From: CAYVXE01 sp964455375
GTDB taxonomy: Bacteria > Zhuqueibacterota > Zhuqueibacteria > Oceanimicrobiales > Oceanimicrobiaceae
Direction of reading: 5' to 3'
Assembly (NCBI GenBank): GCA_964455375.1
Contig: CAYVXE010000172.1
Coordinates: forward strand, 1-6,020
Length of the DNA: 6,020 nucleotides
Shown: in pieces, positions 1 to 6,020 of the stretch
Position numbering within the stretch: the stretch's first letter is position 1
Layout: the number at the start of each line of letters is the position of its first letter
Notes under the pieces: model-generated
Database searches by the model: none
Told to the model about the DNA's origin: nothing
What the model saw: the letters and a program-made list of their open reading frames with translations, nothing else
Program-made: the position numbers and the translations under genes

Positions 1-1
1 C

Positions 2-8
2 AGGAGGG
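2..8 (+). promoter_or_regulatory. Ribosome binding site of the first M16 peptidase gene
   Basis: The purine run AGGAGGG is a near-perfect Shine-Dalgarno sequence. It ends three bases before the ATG at 12, so the spacing is slightly short but workable. It supports that ATG as the true start. The window begins here, so no promoter or upstream gene can be judged. Confidence 0.8.
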
Positions 9-11
9 TTT

Positions 12-1376
12 ATGAAATTAAAATCTGTAATCGGGTTGCTTCTGGCATTCTCGGTGTTCTTGTTTGTCGCCTGCCAGAAGCAGGAAATAACCTACACAGT
101 TCCGGTTGAATACCACAAATTAGAGAATGGCCTGAAGGTCGTTTTCTCACAGGATAAAACTGCACCCACCATTGTGGTCGCCGCATACTACAACATTGGG
201 TTCCGCATCGAACCGAAAGATCGTACCGGGTTTGCGCATCTCTTCGAGCACATGATGTTCCAGGGGTCGAAGAATCTGCCCAAAGGTAAATTCGACAAAC
301 TCATTTATGACAATGGTGGCATTAACAACGGCTCCACCCGTTTCGATTTCACCAATTATTTTGAAATTGTTCCATCCCACATGCTGGAACCCATTCTATG
401 GGCCGAAGCCGATCGCATGAAAGGCCTGCTTCTAACTCAGGAAAATCTTAAAAATCAGCAGGACGTCGTTATCAACGAAGTAAAGGTCAACGTGCTCAAC
501 CGACCCTACGGCGGCTTTCCCTGGCTGGACATGCCGCAATACGCCAATGAAAACTGGTATAATTCCCATAATTTTTACGGCGATCTGCACGATATTGAAG
601 CCGCTAATCTGGAAGATGTTAAAAACTTTTTTAATACCTACTACGCAGCGAACAACGCCGCGCTGGTGGTCGTTGGTGATTTTGATCCGGTAGAAGCATT
701 AAAAATGGTGACCAAATATTTCGGAGATATTCCTCCGGCAAAATTGCCACCTAAACCGGATTTAACCGAACCGAAGCAGGAACAGGAAAAACATGCCAAC
801 AAAATAGACAAATTAGCCAACCGTCCGGCACTTGCTTTTGCCTACCACATGCCGGAACGCAATACCCCTGAATACTATGCCATGGGTTTACTGGATCAGA
901 TTTTATTGCAGGGTGAAGACAGCATGCTGTACCAGGCACTGGTAAAAAAACACGGTCTCACCGGCAACGTCAGCGGCGGGATCAATATGCTGGGGAACAT
1001 GTTTAACTACAATGGCCCCATGCTCTGGATGGCATCTTTGTTCCATGATAAAAATGTAAGCAGTGATTCCATTATGGCGATTGTGAACAGCGTGATTGAA
1101 AATGTCAGCACCAATCCGGTTGACAAGAAAACCCTCAAACGAGCACTTGTAAAACTACGCTCGGATTTGTATGACAACCTCGGCGGTTTTTTTGGCTTTG
1201 GTCGGGCAGATTTACTCGCAAGTTTCGCATTATTCGATGATGATCCCGGTAGAATTAACCACATCGAGGAACACTTTAAATCCGTCACGCCAGACTTAAT
1301 TTTAAAAACAGCAAAGGAATATTTGCGACCGACAAATCGTACTGTTCTCGCGCTTGAAGCAGGCGCGGGAACATAG
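12..1376 (+). CDS. M16B family zinc metallopeptidase, catalytic subunit, predicted lipoprotein
   Basis: This 454-residue protein is an M16 (pitrilysin/insulinase, inverted-zincin) peptidase of the short M16B size class. Residues 1-20 form a signal peptide ending in F-V-A before Cys21. That is an acceptable though not ideal lipobox (Phe rather than Leu at -3), so a lipid-anchored envelope protein is predicted; Gln at +2 gives no inner-membrane retention signal. The inverted zinc motif HLFEH lies at 76-80 (ligands H76 and H80, catalytic base E79). Glu156, 76 residues after H80, fits the third ligand in a QQDVVINE context. The C-terminal M16 domain begins around residue 195 with the typical YYAANNAALVVVGDFDP stretch. 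The R...Y pair that M16B enzymes use to hold substrate is not visible: the equivalent stretch near 311-318 reads VKKHGLTG. This suggests the enzyme needs a partner, and the next gene supplies that motif. The start is fixed by a strong RBS at 2-8. Family assignment is very sure; the substrate is unknown. Confidence 0.95.
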   Translation: MKLKSVIGLLLAFSVFLFVACQKQEITYTVPVEYHKLENGLKVVFSQDKTAPTIVVAAYYNIGFRIEPKDRTGFAHLFEHMMFQGSKNLPKGKFDKLIYDNGGINNGSTRFDFTNYFEIVPSHMLEPILWAEADRMKGLLLTQENLKNQQDVVINEVKVNVLNRPYGGFPWLDMPQYANENWYNSHNFYGDLHDIEAANLEDVKNFFNTYYAANNAALVVVGDFDPVEALKMVTKYFGDIPPAKLPPKPDLTEPKQEQEKHANKIDKLANRPALAFAYHMPERNTPEYYAMGLLDQILLQGEDSMLYQALVKKHGLTGNVSGGINMLGNMFNYNGPMLWMASLFHDKNVSSDSIMAIVNSVIENVSTNPVDKKTLKRALVKLRSDLYDNLGGFFGFGRADLLASFALFDDDPGRINHIEEHFKSVTPDLILKTAKEYLRPTNRTVLALEAGAGT

Positions 1377-1412
1377 TTTTCGACTTTCATTATGTTGTAT
1401 CAAAATCATTCT

Positions 1413-1420
1413 AAAGGAGA
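1413..1420 (+). promoter_or_regulatory. Ribosome binding site fixing the start of the second M16 gene
   Basis: AAAGGAGA lies seven bases upstream of the ATG at 1428, which is ideal spacing. The in-frame ATG at 1392 has no such motif and would add 12 hydrophilic residues in front of the signal peptide. The site therefore decides the start in favour of 1428. Confidence 0.85.
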
Positions 1421-1427
1421 ACATTTT

Positions 1428-2819
1428 ATGTTACGGTTAAAAACAATTATTTTGTTTTTCTCAATTCTGGTATTGTTTTCACTTTCAGGAGCCGAGGATC
1501 TGGAAAAGCCGCCGGCACCAGGAACACCCAAAAATTTCAAACTGCCAGAAACGACATCTTTTACGCTCGACAATAAAATGAAAGTGACACTGATTCCGTA
1601 CGGTACCCTTCCAAAAGTAACCGTTCGTCTGTATGTTCGGGCAGGGAATGTCAATGAAGCGGAAAATCAGGTCTGGCTGGCTGATTTAACCGGAAACTTA
1701 ATGAAGGAAGGAACGACTCACAAAACTGCGGAAGATATCGCCAATACGGTAGCCAGCATGGGTGGGGAGATTAATATTAATGTTGATGCAGACCGCACAA
1801 CAATCAGCGGCGACGTTCTCTCGGAATTCGGCCCTGATTTAGTTAAGGTAATCGCTGACATCGCTGAGAATCCGCTCCTTCCAGAATCGGAATTAGCACG
1901 ACTAAAAAAGGATATGATCCGCAATCTAAACATTCAGAAAACACAACCACGGTCCATCGCTCTGGCAAAATTCCGCAGTGTGCTGTATCCGGACCACCCC
2001 TATGGACGCATTTTTTCCTCGGAAGATCTGATTAACGGGTTCACGCTAAATGACATCAAAACTTTCTATCAAACCAACTTCGGTGCGGCAAGGACACATC
2101 TTTTTGTTTCCGGGCGTTTCGACGAACATAAAATGGAATCGACCATTCGCAGCGCATTTAAACATTGGTCAGAAGGGAACCCCGCAGACATCAAACCGGC
2201 AAAACACGTTCAATCCAAACGGGCCATTTATCTCATCGACCGGCCGGGAGCAGCACAATCTACCGTTTATATTGGTCTACCCGTTATCGACCCGACGCAG
2301 AAAGACTATGTCCCTTTACAAGTGATGAATTCATTGTTAGGCGGTTCATTTACATCCAGAATTACCACAAACATACGCGAAGAAAAAGGTTACACCTACT
2401 CACCATTCGCACAGATTTCCACACGCTATAAAGACGCTTACTGGGTGGAAGTGGCTGACGTCACGACCACCGTTACCGGCCCGGCTTTACGGGAGATCTT
2501 TTATGAAATTCACCGACTGCAGGATGAAACACCCTCGAAAGAAGAAACCGAAGGCATTGAAAATTTTATGGCGGGGACATTTGTTCTGCGAAACTCCTCA
2601 AGAGGCGGTATTATCAATCAATTAGCCTTTCTGGATTTACAAGGCTTGGACAAAAACTATTTAACTGAGTACGTTAGGAATGTTCACGCCGTCACTCCGG
2701 AGGTGATTCAGGAAATAGCCAGCAAATACTTAAAGGAAAATAACATGACAATCGTTATCGCCGGAGATGTGAAAAAGATCAAAAAACAGGTTGCAAACTA
2801 CGGTACGATTGTAAAGTAG
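1428..2819 (+). CDS. M16B family peptidase-like protein, non-zinc partner subunit, secreted
   Basis: This is a 463-residue M16-family protein when started at the ATG at 1428, chosen for its RBS and because it puts the signal peptide at the N-terminus. Residues 1-22 look like a Sec signal peptide: Arg3 and Lys5, a hydrophobic core, then S-G-A before Glu23. The region matching the zinc site reads LADLTGNLMKEGT (about 84-96) and has no HxxEH, so the subunit should not bind catalytic zinc. The C-terminal M16 domain keeps the NIREEKGYTYSPFA segment, with Arg317 and Tyr324 in the R...Y positions that bind substrate in M16B enzymes. A typical M16 C-terminal end, TIVIAGDVKKI, closes the protein. The gene follows the HxxEH-bearing homologue after 51 bp with no terminator between, so the two are probably co-transcribed. 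Known two-subunit M16B peptidases pair one zinc subunit with one R/Y subunit, so a heterodimer is the best inference. A processing-peptidase or quinoprotein-maturation (PqqF/PqqL-like) role has no support here. Confidence 0.93.
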   Translation: MLRLKTIILFFSILVLFSLSGAEDLEKPPAPGTPKNFKLPETTSFTLDNKMKVTLIPYGTLPKVTVRLYVRAGNVNEAENQVWLADLTGNLMKEGTTHKTAEDIANTVASMGGEININVDADRTTISGDVLSEFGPDLVKVIADIAENPLLPESELARLKKDMIRNLNIQKTQPRSIALAKFRSVLYPDHPYGRIFSSEDLINGFTLNDIKTFYQTNFGAARTHLFVSGRFDEHKMESTIRSAFKHWSEGNPADIKPAKHVQSKRAIYLIDRPGAAQSTVYIGLPVIDPTQKDYVPLQVMNSLLGGSFTSRITTNIREEKGYTYSPFAQISTRYKDAYWVEVADVTTTVTGPALREIFYEIHRLQDETPSKEETEGIENFMAGTFVLRNSSRGGIINQLAFLDLQGLDKNYLTEYVRNVHAVTPEVIQEIASKYLKENNMTIVIAGDVKKIKKQVANYGTIVK

Positions 2820-2831
2820 TAAAATTTATCA

Positions 2832-2862
2832 GAAGGTAGCCTTTTGTGAAAAGGTTACCTTC
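2832..2862 (+). terminator. Strong hairpin after the protease operon, possible terminator
   Basis: Bases 2832-2845 pair with 2849-2862 around a three-base GTG loop. The stem is 14 bp with a single G-U wobble. It starts 12 bp after the stop of the second peptidase gene, the expected place for a transcription end or an mRNA 3' stabilising hairpin. No T-tract follows (the next bases are GTCCCAG), so it is not a canonical intrinsic terminator. It could instead be the first member of the palindrome cluster that starts seven bases later. The stem is seen directly; the function is inferred. Confidence 0.5.
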
Positions 2863-2871
2863 GTCCCAGCT

Positions 2872-2897
2872 TGTTCCCAAACTCCGGTTTGGGAACA
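2872..2897. repeat. Perfect 11-bp palindrome with TCCG loop
   Basis: TGTTCCCAAAC (2872-2882) is followed by TCCG and the exact reverse complement (2887-2897). With its closing C-G pair, the loop C(UCCG)G belongs to the UNCG class of very stable RNA tetraloops, so the transcript of this strand would fold tightly. Confidence 0.8.
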
Positions 2898-2907
2898 CAC
2901 TTGTCTT

Positions 2908-2947
2908 AGAAACTTTGTTTCGTCCATCTAATCGAAACAGAGTTTCT
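2908..2947. repeat. 15-bp palindrome with ten-base loop
   Basis: AGAAACTTTGTTTCG (2908-2922) pairs with CGAAACAGAGTTTCT (2933-2947). All 15 positions pair if one U-G wobble is allowed. The loop is TCCATCTAAT. Its sequence differs from the hairpins on either side, so it is a separate unit within the block. Confidence 0.75.
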
Positions 2948-2954
2948 CTGCAAT

Positions 2955-2984
2955 CTTGTTCCAAAATAGAAATTTTGGAACAAG
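2955..2984. repeat. Perfect 13-bp palindrome with AGAA loop
   Basis: CTTGTTCCAAAAT (2955-2967) is followed by AGAA and the exact reverse complement (2972-2984). Its TTGTTCC...GGAACAA core resembles the hairpin at 2872-2897, with an AT-richer inner stem. The two may be diverged copies of one unit. Confidence 0.8.
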
Positions 2985-3208
2985 GTGGTGATTTTATTTT
3001 GCTTTAATATTGCCATAGTTTGAACAAAATCTTTAAATTGATGCTGATGGGCAGTTGCCGGAGAGGAATGTGGTGACGCAATTATCATAATAATTTATAA
3101 AAACAGTTATTTATATAACGCTCTGCTTCAGGACCAGATTTCTCCTCAGACTTTTGCCTGATTCGAAATGACAATCTTTTTTGACTTTTTGGACAACTCC
3201 TTCTTTTT
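2985..3208. other. AT-rich intergenic region upstream of the sigma factor gene
   Basis: I find no supported gene in this stretch on either strand. It is AT-rich, especially at 3081-3118, as expected for the control region of the sigma-kinase pair. The short open frames on the minus strand have no recognisable domain and run through the palindromes or into the sigma gene. Apart from the possible promoter at 3073-3101, I see no operator, riboswitch or strong terminator. Confidence 0.5.
3073..3101 (+). promoter_or_regulatory. Possible sigma70-type promoter for the sigma-kinase genes
   Basis: GTGACG (3073-3078, four of six matches to TTGACA) is separated by 17 bases from TATAAA (3096-3101, five of six matches to TATAAT). 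Transcription would begin near 3108 and leave a leader of about 100 bases. AT-rich DNA gives such matches by chance, and many ECF sigma genes use a promoter of their own sigma, so this is only a candidate. Confidence 0.25.
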
Positions 3209-3790
3209 GTGAAAATGAAATTCGACCAGCAAAAAATCACCCAAATGCTCAATCTGCTTGCACAGGGAGACAAAAGCGTTCTGGACGAGCTCGTACCAAT
3301 TGTATATACACAACTTCGGAGTTTGGCATCGCATTCTATGAATTATGCACAAAAAGGACAGACGCTGAACACAACGGCACTTGTGCATGAAGCCTATTTA
3401 AAGTTAGCCGGCCAACAAAAACTCGATTTCAGAAACCGAGCACATTTCTTTGGTGTTGCCGCAAAAGCAATGCGGCAAATCATCGTTGATTTTGCCCGCA
3501 AACAAAATGCTGCAAAGCGCGGCAGCGGTCAACCTAATATGCCACTTGATGCTCAACCGCTCATTGCAGATGAGCAAACAGAAGAGATTCTCGCCCTCGA
3601 AGAAGGTCTACAGAAACTGGAATCTGTCGACCAGCGTAAAGCACGAATCATTGAATTGCGCTATTTTGCGGGTTTAACCATCGATGAAACCGCGGAAATT
3701 CTGCATACATCAGCGGCAACCGTCAAACGGGATTGGAATTTTTCTCGTGCCTGGCTTCTCAACGAGATAAAGGGAACACCTGAAAATTGA
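3209..3790 (+). CDS. ECF-type RNA polymerase sigma factor, kinase-associated (Sigma70_ECF / TIGR02999-like)
   Basis: This 193-residue sigma factor is predicted to direct RNA polymerase to a specific promoter set. Region 2 spans about 25-105 and includes the group-typical LVHEAYLKL (59-67) and the FRNRAHFFGVAAKAMRQIIVDFAR stretch (first part 75-90) that follows it. After an acidic linker (about 112-130), region 4 (about 131-188) holds a helix-turn-helix around GLTIDETAEILHTSAATVKR (155-174) for -35 recognition. This pattern fits the ECF group found next to Ser/Thr kinases, not the anti-sigma-controlled groups. The start is uncertain: GTG at 3209 and ATG at 3215 are both in frame and neither has a clear Shine-Dalgarno sequence, so weak initiation is possible. 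Its stop overlaps the likely start of the kinase gene by four bases, so the two are surely co-transcribed and probably translationally coupled. No anti-sigma gene or C-terminal regulatory extension is seen. Target promoters are unknown. Confidence 0.93.
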   Translation: MKMKFDQQKITQMLNLLAQGDKSVLDELVPIVYTQLRSLASHSMNYAQKGQTLNTTALVHEAYLKLAGQQKLDFRNRAHFFGVAAKAMRQIIVDFARKQNAAKRGSGQPNMPLDAQPLIADEQTEEILALEEGLQKLESVDQRKARIIELRYFAGLTIDETAEILHTSAATVKRDWNFSRAWLLNEIKGTPEN

Positions 3791-6020
3791 GCACGCAACG
3801 CTTAAAAAAAATAGAAGAGATTTTTCACGCCGCCTTAGAAATAAAACCTGAAAATCGAACTGCGTTTCTCGAAAAACATTGCAAGGATGATGATGGTTTG
3901 AGAAAAGAGGTCAGCGCGCTGTTGACATCACACGAGCAGGCGGGGACTTTTCTCGAAACTCCGAATCTGCCCTTACTAATCTCCGATTTGCGAGATATGT
4001 CAGACCCTATGCTTGGCAAACAAATCGGGGCATACCGCATCGAACGCTGTATCGCTGAGGGTGGAATGGGCAAGGTTTACCTGGGCATTCGGGATGATGA
4101 AACATTCAAGCAGCAGGTTGCCATCAAACTCATCAAGAGAGGGATGGACACTGCGGAGGTCCTGAAACGGTTCCGCTATGAGCGCCAAACGCTGGCCGGA
4201 CTGGTACATCCAAATATCGCCAGGCTTTTGGATGGCGGCAGTACGGAAGACGGTCTCCCCTACCTCATAATGGAATTCATTGACGGCATCCCCATCGATG
4301 ATTATTGCGACGAAAACAAACTTTCCACTGCGCAACGGCTACAGCTTTTTCGCATCGTTTGTTCGGCAGTTCACTTTGCACATCAGAATCTCATCGTCCA
4401 CCGTGACCTGAAACCCGGAAATATTCTCGTAACAGCAGACGGTCAGCCGAAGCTCCTGGATTTCGGCATTGCCAAACTTTTAAACCAGAATGTCACCGGA
4501 CAAACGCTTAGTCTCACCCGCACCGGCATGCAGCTAATGTCTCCTGAATACGCCAGCCCGGAACAGATACGTGGTCAAACCATTACCACTGCCAGTGATA
4601 TTTACTCGCTCGGCGTGCTGCTCTACAAACTGTTGACCGGACATCATCCCTACCGGTTTACAACGCACCAGCCTTCGGAAATAGAGAAAATAATCTGTGA
4701 AACAGAACCGGTGAAACCAAGTACGGTCATCACCCGAATTGTAGAAATCACAACATCTGATGGGACAAAAACCACACTCACTCCTAAAACCGTCAGCCAG
4801 ACGCGCGATGGAAAAGTGGAGAGACTGCGGCGAAATCTGTCCGGCGACATCGACAACATCATCATGATGGCATTACGCAAGGAAGCCCAACGTAGATATG
4901 CCTCGGTGGAACAATTTTCCGAAGACATCCTGCGCCACCTGCATGGGCTACCCGTCATTGCGCATAAAGACTCTTTGGGCTACCGAAGTGCAAAGTTTGT
5001 TAAGCGACACCGCACTGGTGTCAGTGCATCATTTTTATTTATTATTCTGTTGATTGTAAGCATCATCGGCATCGCCTGGCAGGCTCATGTAGCTGATGAA
5101 GCCCGCCTGAGAGCAGAACATCGTTTTCTGGATGTTCGAAGACTGGCCAATGCACTGCTGTTTGACATCCATGATGCCATTGTCAATCTACCGGGTTCTA
5201 CTCCCGCACGAAAATTACTGGTAACCCGAGCATTAGAATATTTGGACAATCTGAGCAAAGAAGCGAGCGATGATCAAGCGTTAAAGTTAGAATTGGCCAG
5301 TGCTTATGAGAAATTTGGTTCGGTGCAGGGCAACCCTACCAACTCCAATTTGGGCGATATTTCAGGCGCAATCAAAAGCTACCATAAAGCGATCGATATT
5401 ATGGAACCAATTCTTAAGAAAACCCCGAATGACAAAGACGCACACAAAACGCTTGCCTCAGTTTATACAGGCTTAATGGATGTTTACCCCTCGGTCCATC
5501 GAATTCAGGAAGCCATCGAATACGGGGAAAAATCGTCAGCGACACTAAACCAGATCATCGCCAGCGATTCCACCGACGACGGAATTCTCCAGCAGTTGTC
5601 AGTGGTGTATATTAAGATCGGTGACATCTCTGGAAATCCTAATTTCCCCAATTCCGGCCAACCAGAACAGGCTATGACATATTATAATCTATCGTTACCA
5701 ATCCTCAAAATGCTCTATGAGAATGCCCCAGAGAATCTTGAAAATATCAGATATTTAGGATTGATCTATGAAAGACTTGCCAGTATCTATGAGGCGCAGC
5801 AGAATTTACAAAAAGCGTCTGAATTCTATGAGAAATCCATGAATATTCGCATAAGATTCCTAAATTATCCGGATCACTATAATCTCTATCGTGATGCAGG
5901 TATCGGATATGAAAAAATCGGCAAAATAAGACAAGCTGAGAAAAAATATAGCGCTGCATTGGATTATTACCGCAAAGCCCTGCATATTTTTGAAACATTG
6001 CTTTCAAGAGATACAAAAAA
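3787..6020 (+). CDS. Membrane-anchored Ser/Thr protein kinase with TPR repeats, 3' end outside the window
   Basis: The frame is open to the window edge: 744 codons and no stop. The chosen start is TTG at 3787, inside the TTGA that also ends the sigma gene; GGGA at 3772-3775 may serve as a weak RBS. Residues 2-60 form the leader (KKIEEIFHAALEI, then LRKEVSALL) typical of acidobacterial-style kinases. The kinase domain spans about 83-380. It has a glycine loop IAEGGMGKVY (89-98, first Gly replaced by Ala90), Lys114 in VAIK, Glu132 in helix C, HRDLKPGN with Asp207, DFG at 225-227, an SPE (ASPE) motif ending at Glu259, and Asp271 in DIYSLG. All catalytic residues are present, so it should be active. 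The conserved SGDIDNI segment follows near 352-358. One membrane span (about 412-431) follows KFVKRHR, placing the kinase in the cytoplasm and the rest outside it. From about 496 there are at least five TPR-like repeats of roughly 48-52 residues, some with a GNP...N.G loop. It probably senses a ligand or partner through the TPRs and regulates the coupled sigma factor; this is inference. Confidence 0.93.
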   Translation, partial: MSTQRLKKIEEIFHAALEIKPENRTAFLEKHCKDDDGLRKEVSALLTSHEQAGTFLETPNLPLLISDLRDMSDPMLGKQIGAYRIERCIAEGGMGKVYLGIRDDETFKQQVAIKLIKRGMDTAEVLKRFRYERQTLAGLVHPNIARLLDGGSTEDGLPYLIMEFIDGIPIDDYCDENKLSTAQRLQLFRIVCSAVHFAHQNLIVHRDLKPGNILVTADGQPKLLDFGIAKLLNQNVTGQTLSLTRTGMQLMSPEYASPEQIRGQTITTASDIYSLGVLLYKLLTGHHPYRFTTHQPSEIEKIICETEPVKPSTVITRIVEITTSDGTKTTLTPKTVSQTRDGKVERLRRNLSGDIDNIIMMALRKEAQRRYASVEQFSEDILRHLHGLPVIAHKDSLGYRSAKFVKRHRTGVSASFLFIILLIVSIIGIAWQAHVADEARLRAEHRFLDVRRLANALLFDIHDAIVNLPGSTPARKLLVTRALEYLDNLSKEASDDQALKLELASAYEKFGSVQGNPTNSNLGDISGAIKSYHKAIDIMEPILKKTPNDKDAHKTLASVYTGLMDVYPSVHRIQEAIEYGEKSSATLNQIIASDSTDDGILQQLSVVYIKIGDISGNPNFPNSGQPEQAMTYYNLSLPILKMLYENAPENLENIRYLGLIYERLASIYEAQQNLQKASEFYEKSMNIRIRFLNYPDHYNLYRDAGIGYEKIGKIRQAEKKYSAALDYYRKALHIFETLLSRDTK

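Larger units (their letters stand above)
2870..2984. repeat. Composite palindrome block, REP/MITE-like
   Basis: This 115-bp stretch consists of three hairpins (2872-2897, 2908-2947 and 2955-2984) separated by 10 and 7 bases. Its two ends are also complementary: CTTGTTCC at 2870-2877 matches GGAACAAG at 2977-2984, so the block has terminal inverted repeats of 8 bp as well as internal stems. The first and third hairpins share a core of the TTGTTCC-(C)AAA / TTTGG-GAACA type. No coding capacity and no clear target-site duplication are visible. The layout matches non-autonomous palindromic intergenic repeats (REP/BIME or MITE type), but copy number cannot be tested in one window. Confidence 0.6.

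Noticed and set aside
1392..1427. An upstream ATG extending the second M16 protein by 12 residues
   Set aside because: It has no Shine-Dalgarno sequence and would place hydrophilic residues before the signal peptide. ATG 1428 has AAAGGAGA at ideal spacing.
2050..2431. Overlapping plus-strand open frames within the second M16 gene
   Set aside because: They lie wholly inside a well-supported peptidase frame, have no initiation signals and no recognisable domains.
2860..2995. Target-site duplication flanking the palindrome block
   Set aside because: The bases before 2870 (GTCCCAG) and after 2984 (GTGGTGA) share no convincing direct repeat, so insertion by transposition is not shown.
2906..3088. 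A 60-codon open frame on the minus strand
   Set aside because: It runs through two of the palindromes, has no recognisable domain, and its codon content looks like chance. It could at most be a relic, and nothing in the sequence shows that.
3160..3182. A possible small terminator or attenuator: GATT and AATC arms followed by TTTTTT
   Set aside because: The stem is only four AT-rich base pairs, too weak for a terminator. The T-run alone is expected in AT-rich DNA.
3181..3186. TTGACT as a -35 element just before the sigma gene
   Set aside because: No acceptable -10 lies 16-18 bases downstream, and transcription would begin inside the coding region.
4650..4958. A 102-codon minus-strand open frame antisense to the kinase gene
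   Set aside because: It is a shadow of the kinase reading frame, which carries clear catalytic motifs. The antisense translation has no recognisable features.

Overview
The window shows two plus-strand gene pairs separated by an intergenic region with four palindromes. The base composition is moderate, by eye in the mid-40s % GC. Three features suggest a Gram-negative bacterium: the Sec and lipoprotein signals on the proteases, an ECF sigma factor of the kinase-associated type, and a large Ser/Thr kinase with one membrane span and TPRs. That sigma/kinase style is common in Acidobacteriota, Planctomycetota and deep-branching FCB-type lineages such as Calditrichota/KSB1. This placement is inference from gene style, and no taxonomic marker gene is present.

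Region 1 (12-2819) is a probable two-gene operon encoding a complementary pair of M16B zinc-peptidase subunits. The first is a predicted lipoprotein carrying the complete zinc site (HxxEH plus a downstream Glu). The second is a Sec-exported homologue that lacks HxxEH but keeps the R...Y substrate-binding pair. Together they resemble known two-subunit M16B peptidases, in which each subunit supplies what the other lacks. They probably degrade peptides in the periplasm or at the inner face of the outer membrane.

Region 2 (2820-3208) has no convincing gene. It holds a strong hairpin just after the protease operon, which may be a terminator. Three more palindromes follow within 115 bp, and the outer arms of the first and last are complementary to each other. 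This looks like a REP/MITE-type repeat block. The rest is AT-rich and may hold the promoter of the sigma gene.

Region 3 (3209-6020, open at the right edge) encodes an ECF-type sigma factor whose stop codon overlaps the likely TTG start of a Ser/Thr kinase. The kinase has an N-terminal leader domain, a catalytic domain with all key residues, one membrane span and at least five TPR-like repeats, and it runs off the window. No anti-sigma factor is present between or beside them within the window. The kinase may therefore be the regulator that links an external or envelope signal to the sigma factor.

I do not see a mobile element with its own transposase, a CRISPR array, an RNA gene or a defence system. 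The items most worth following up are the palindrome block and the translationally coupled sigma-kinase pair.
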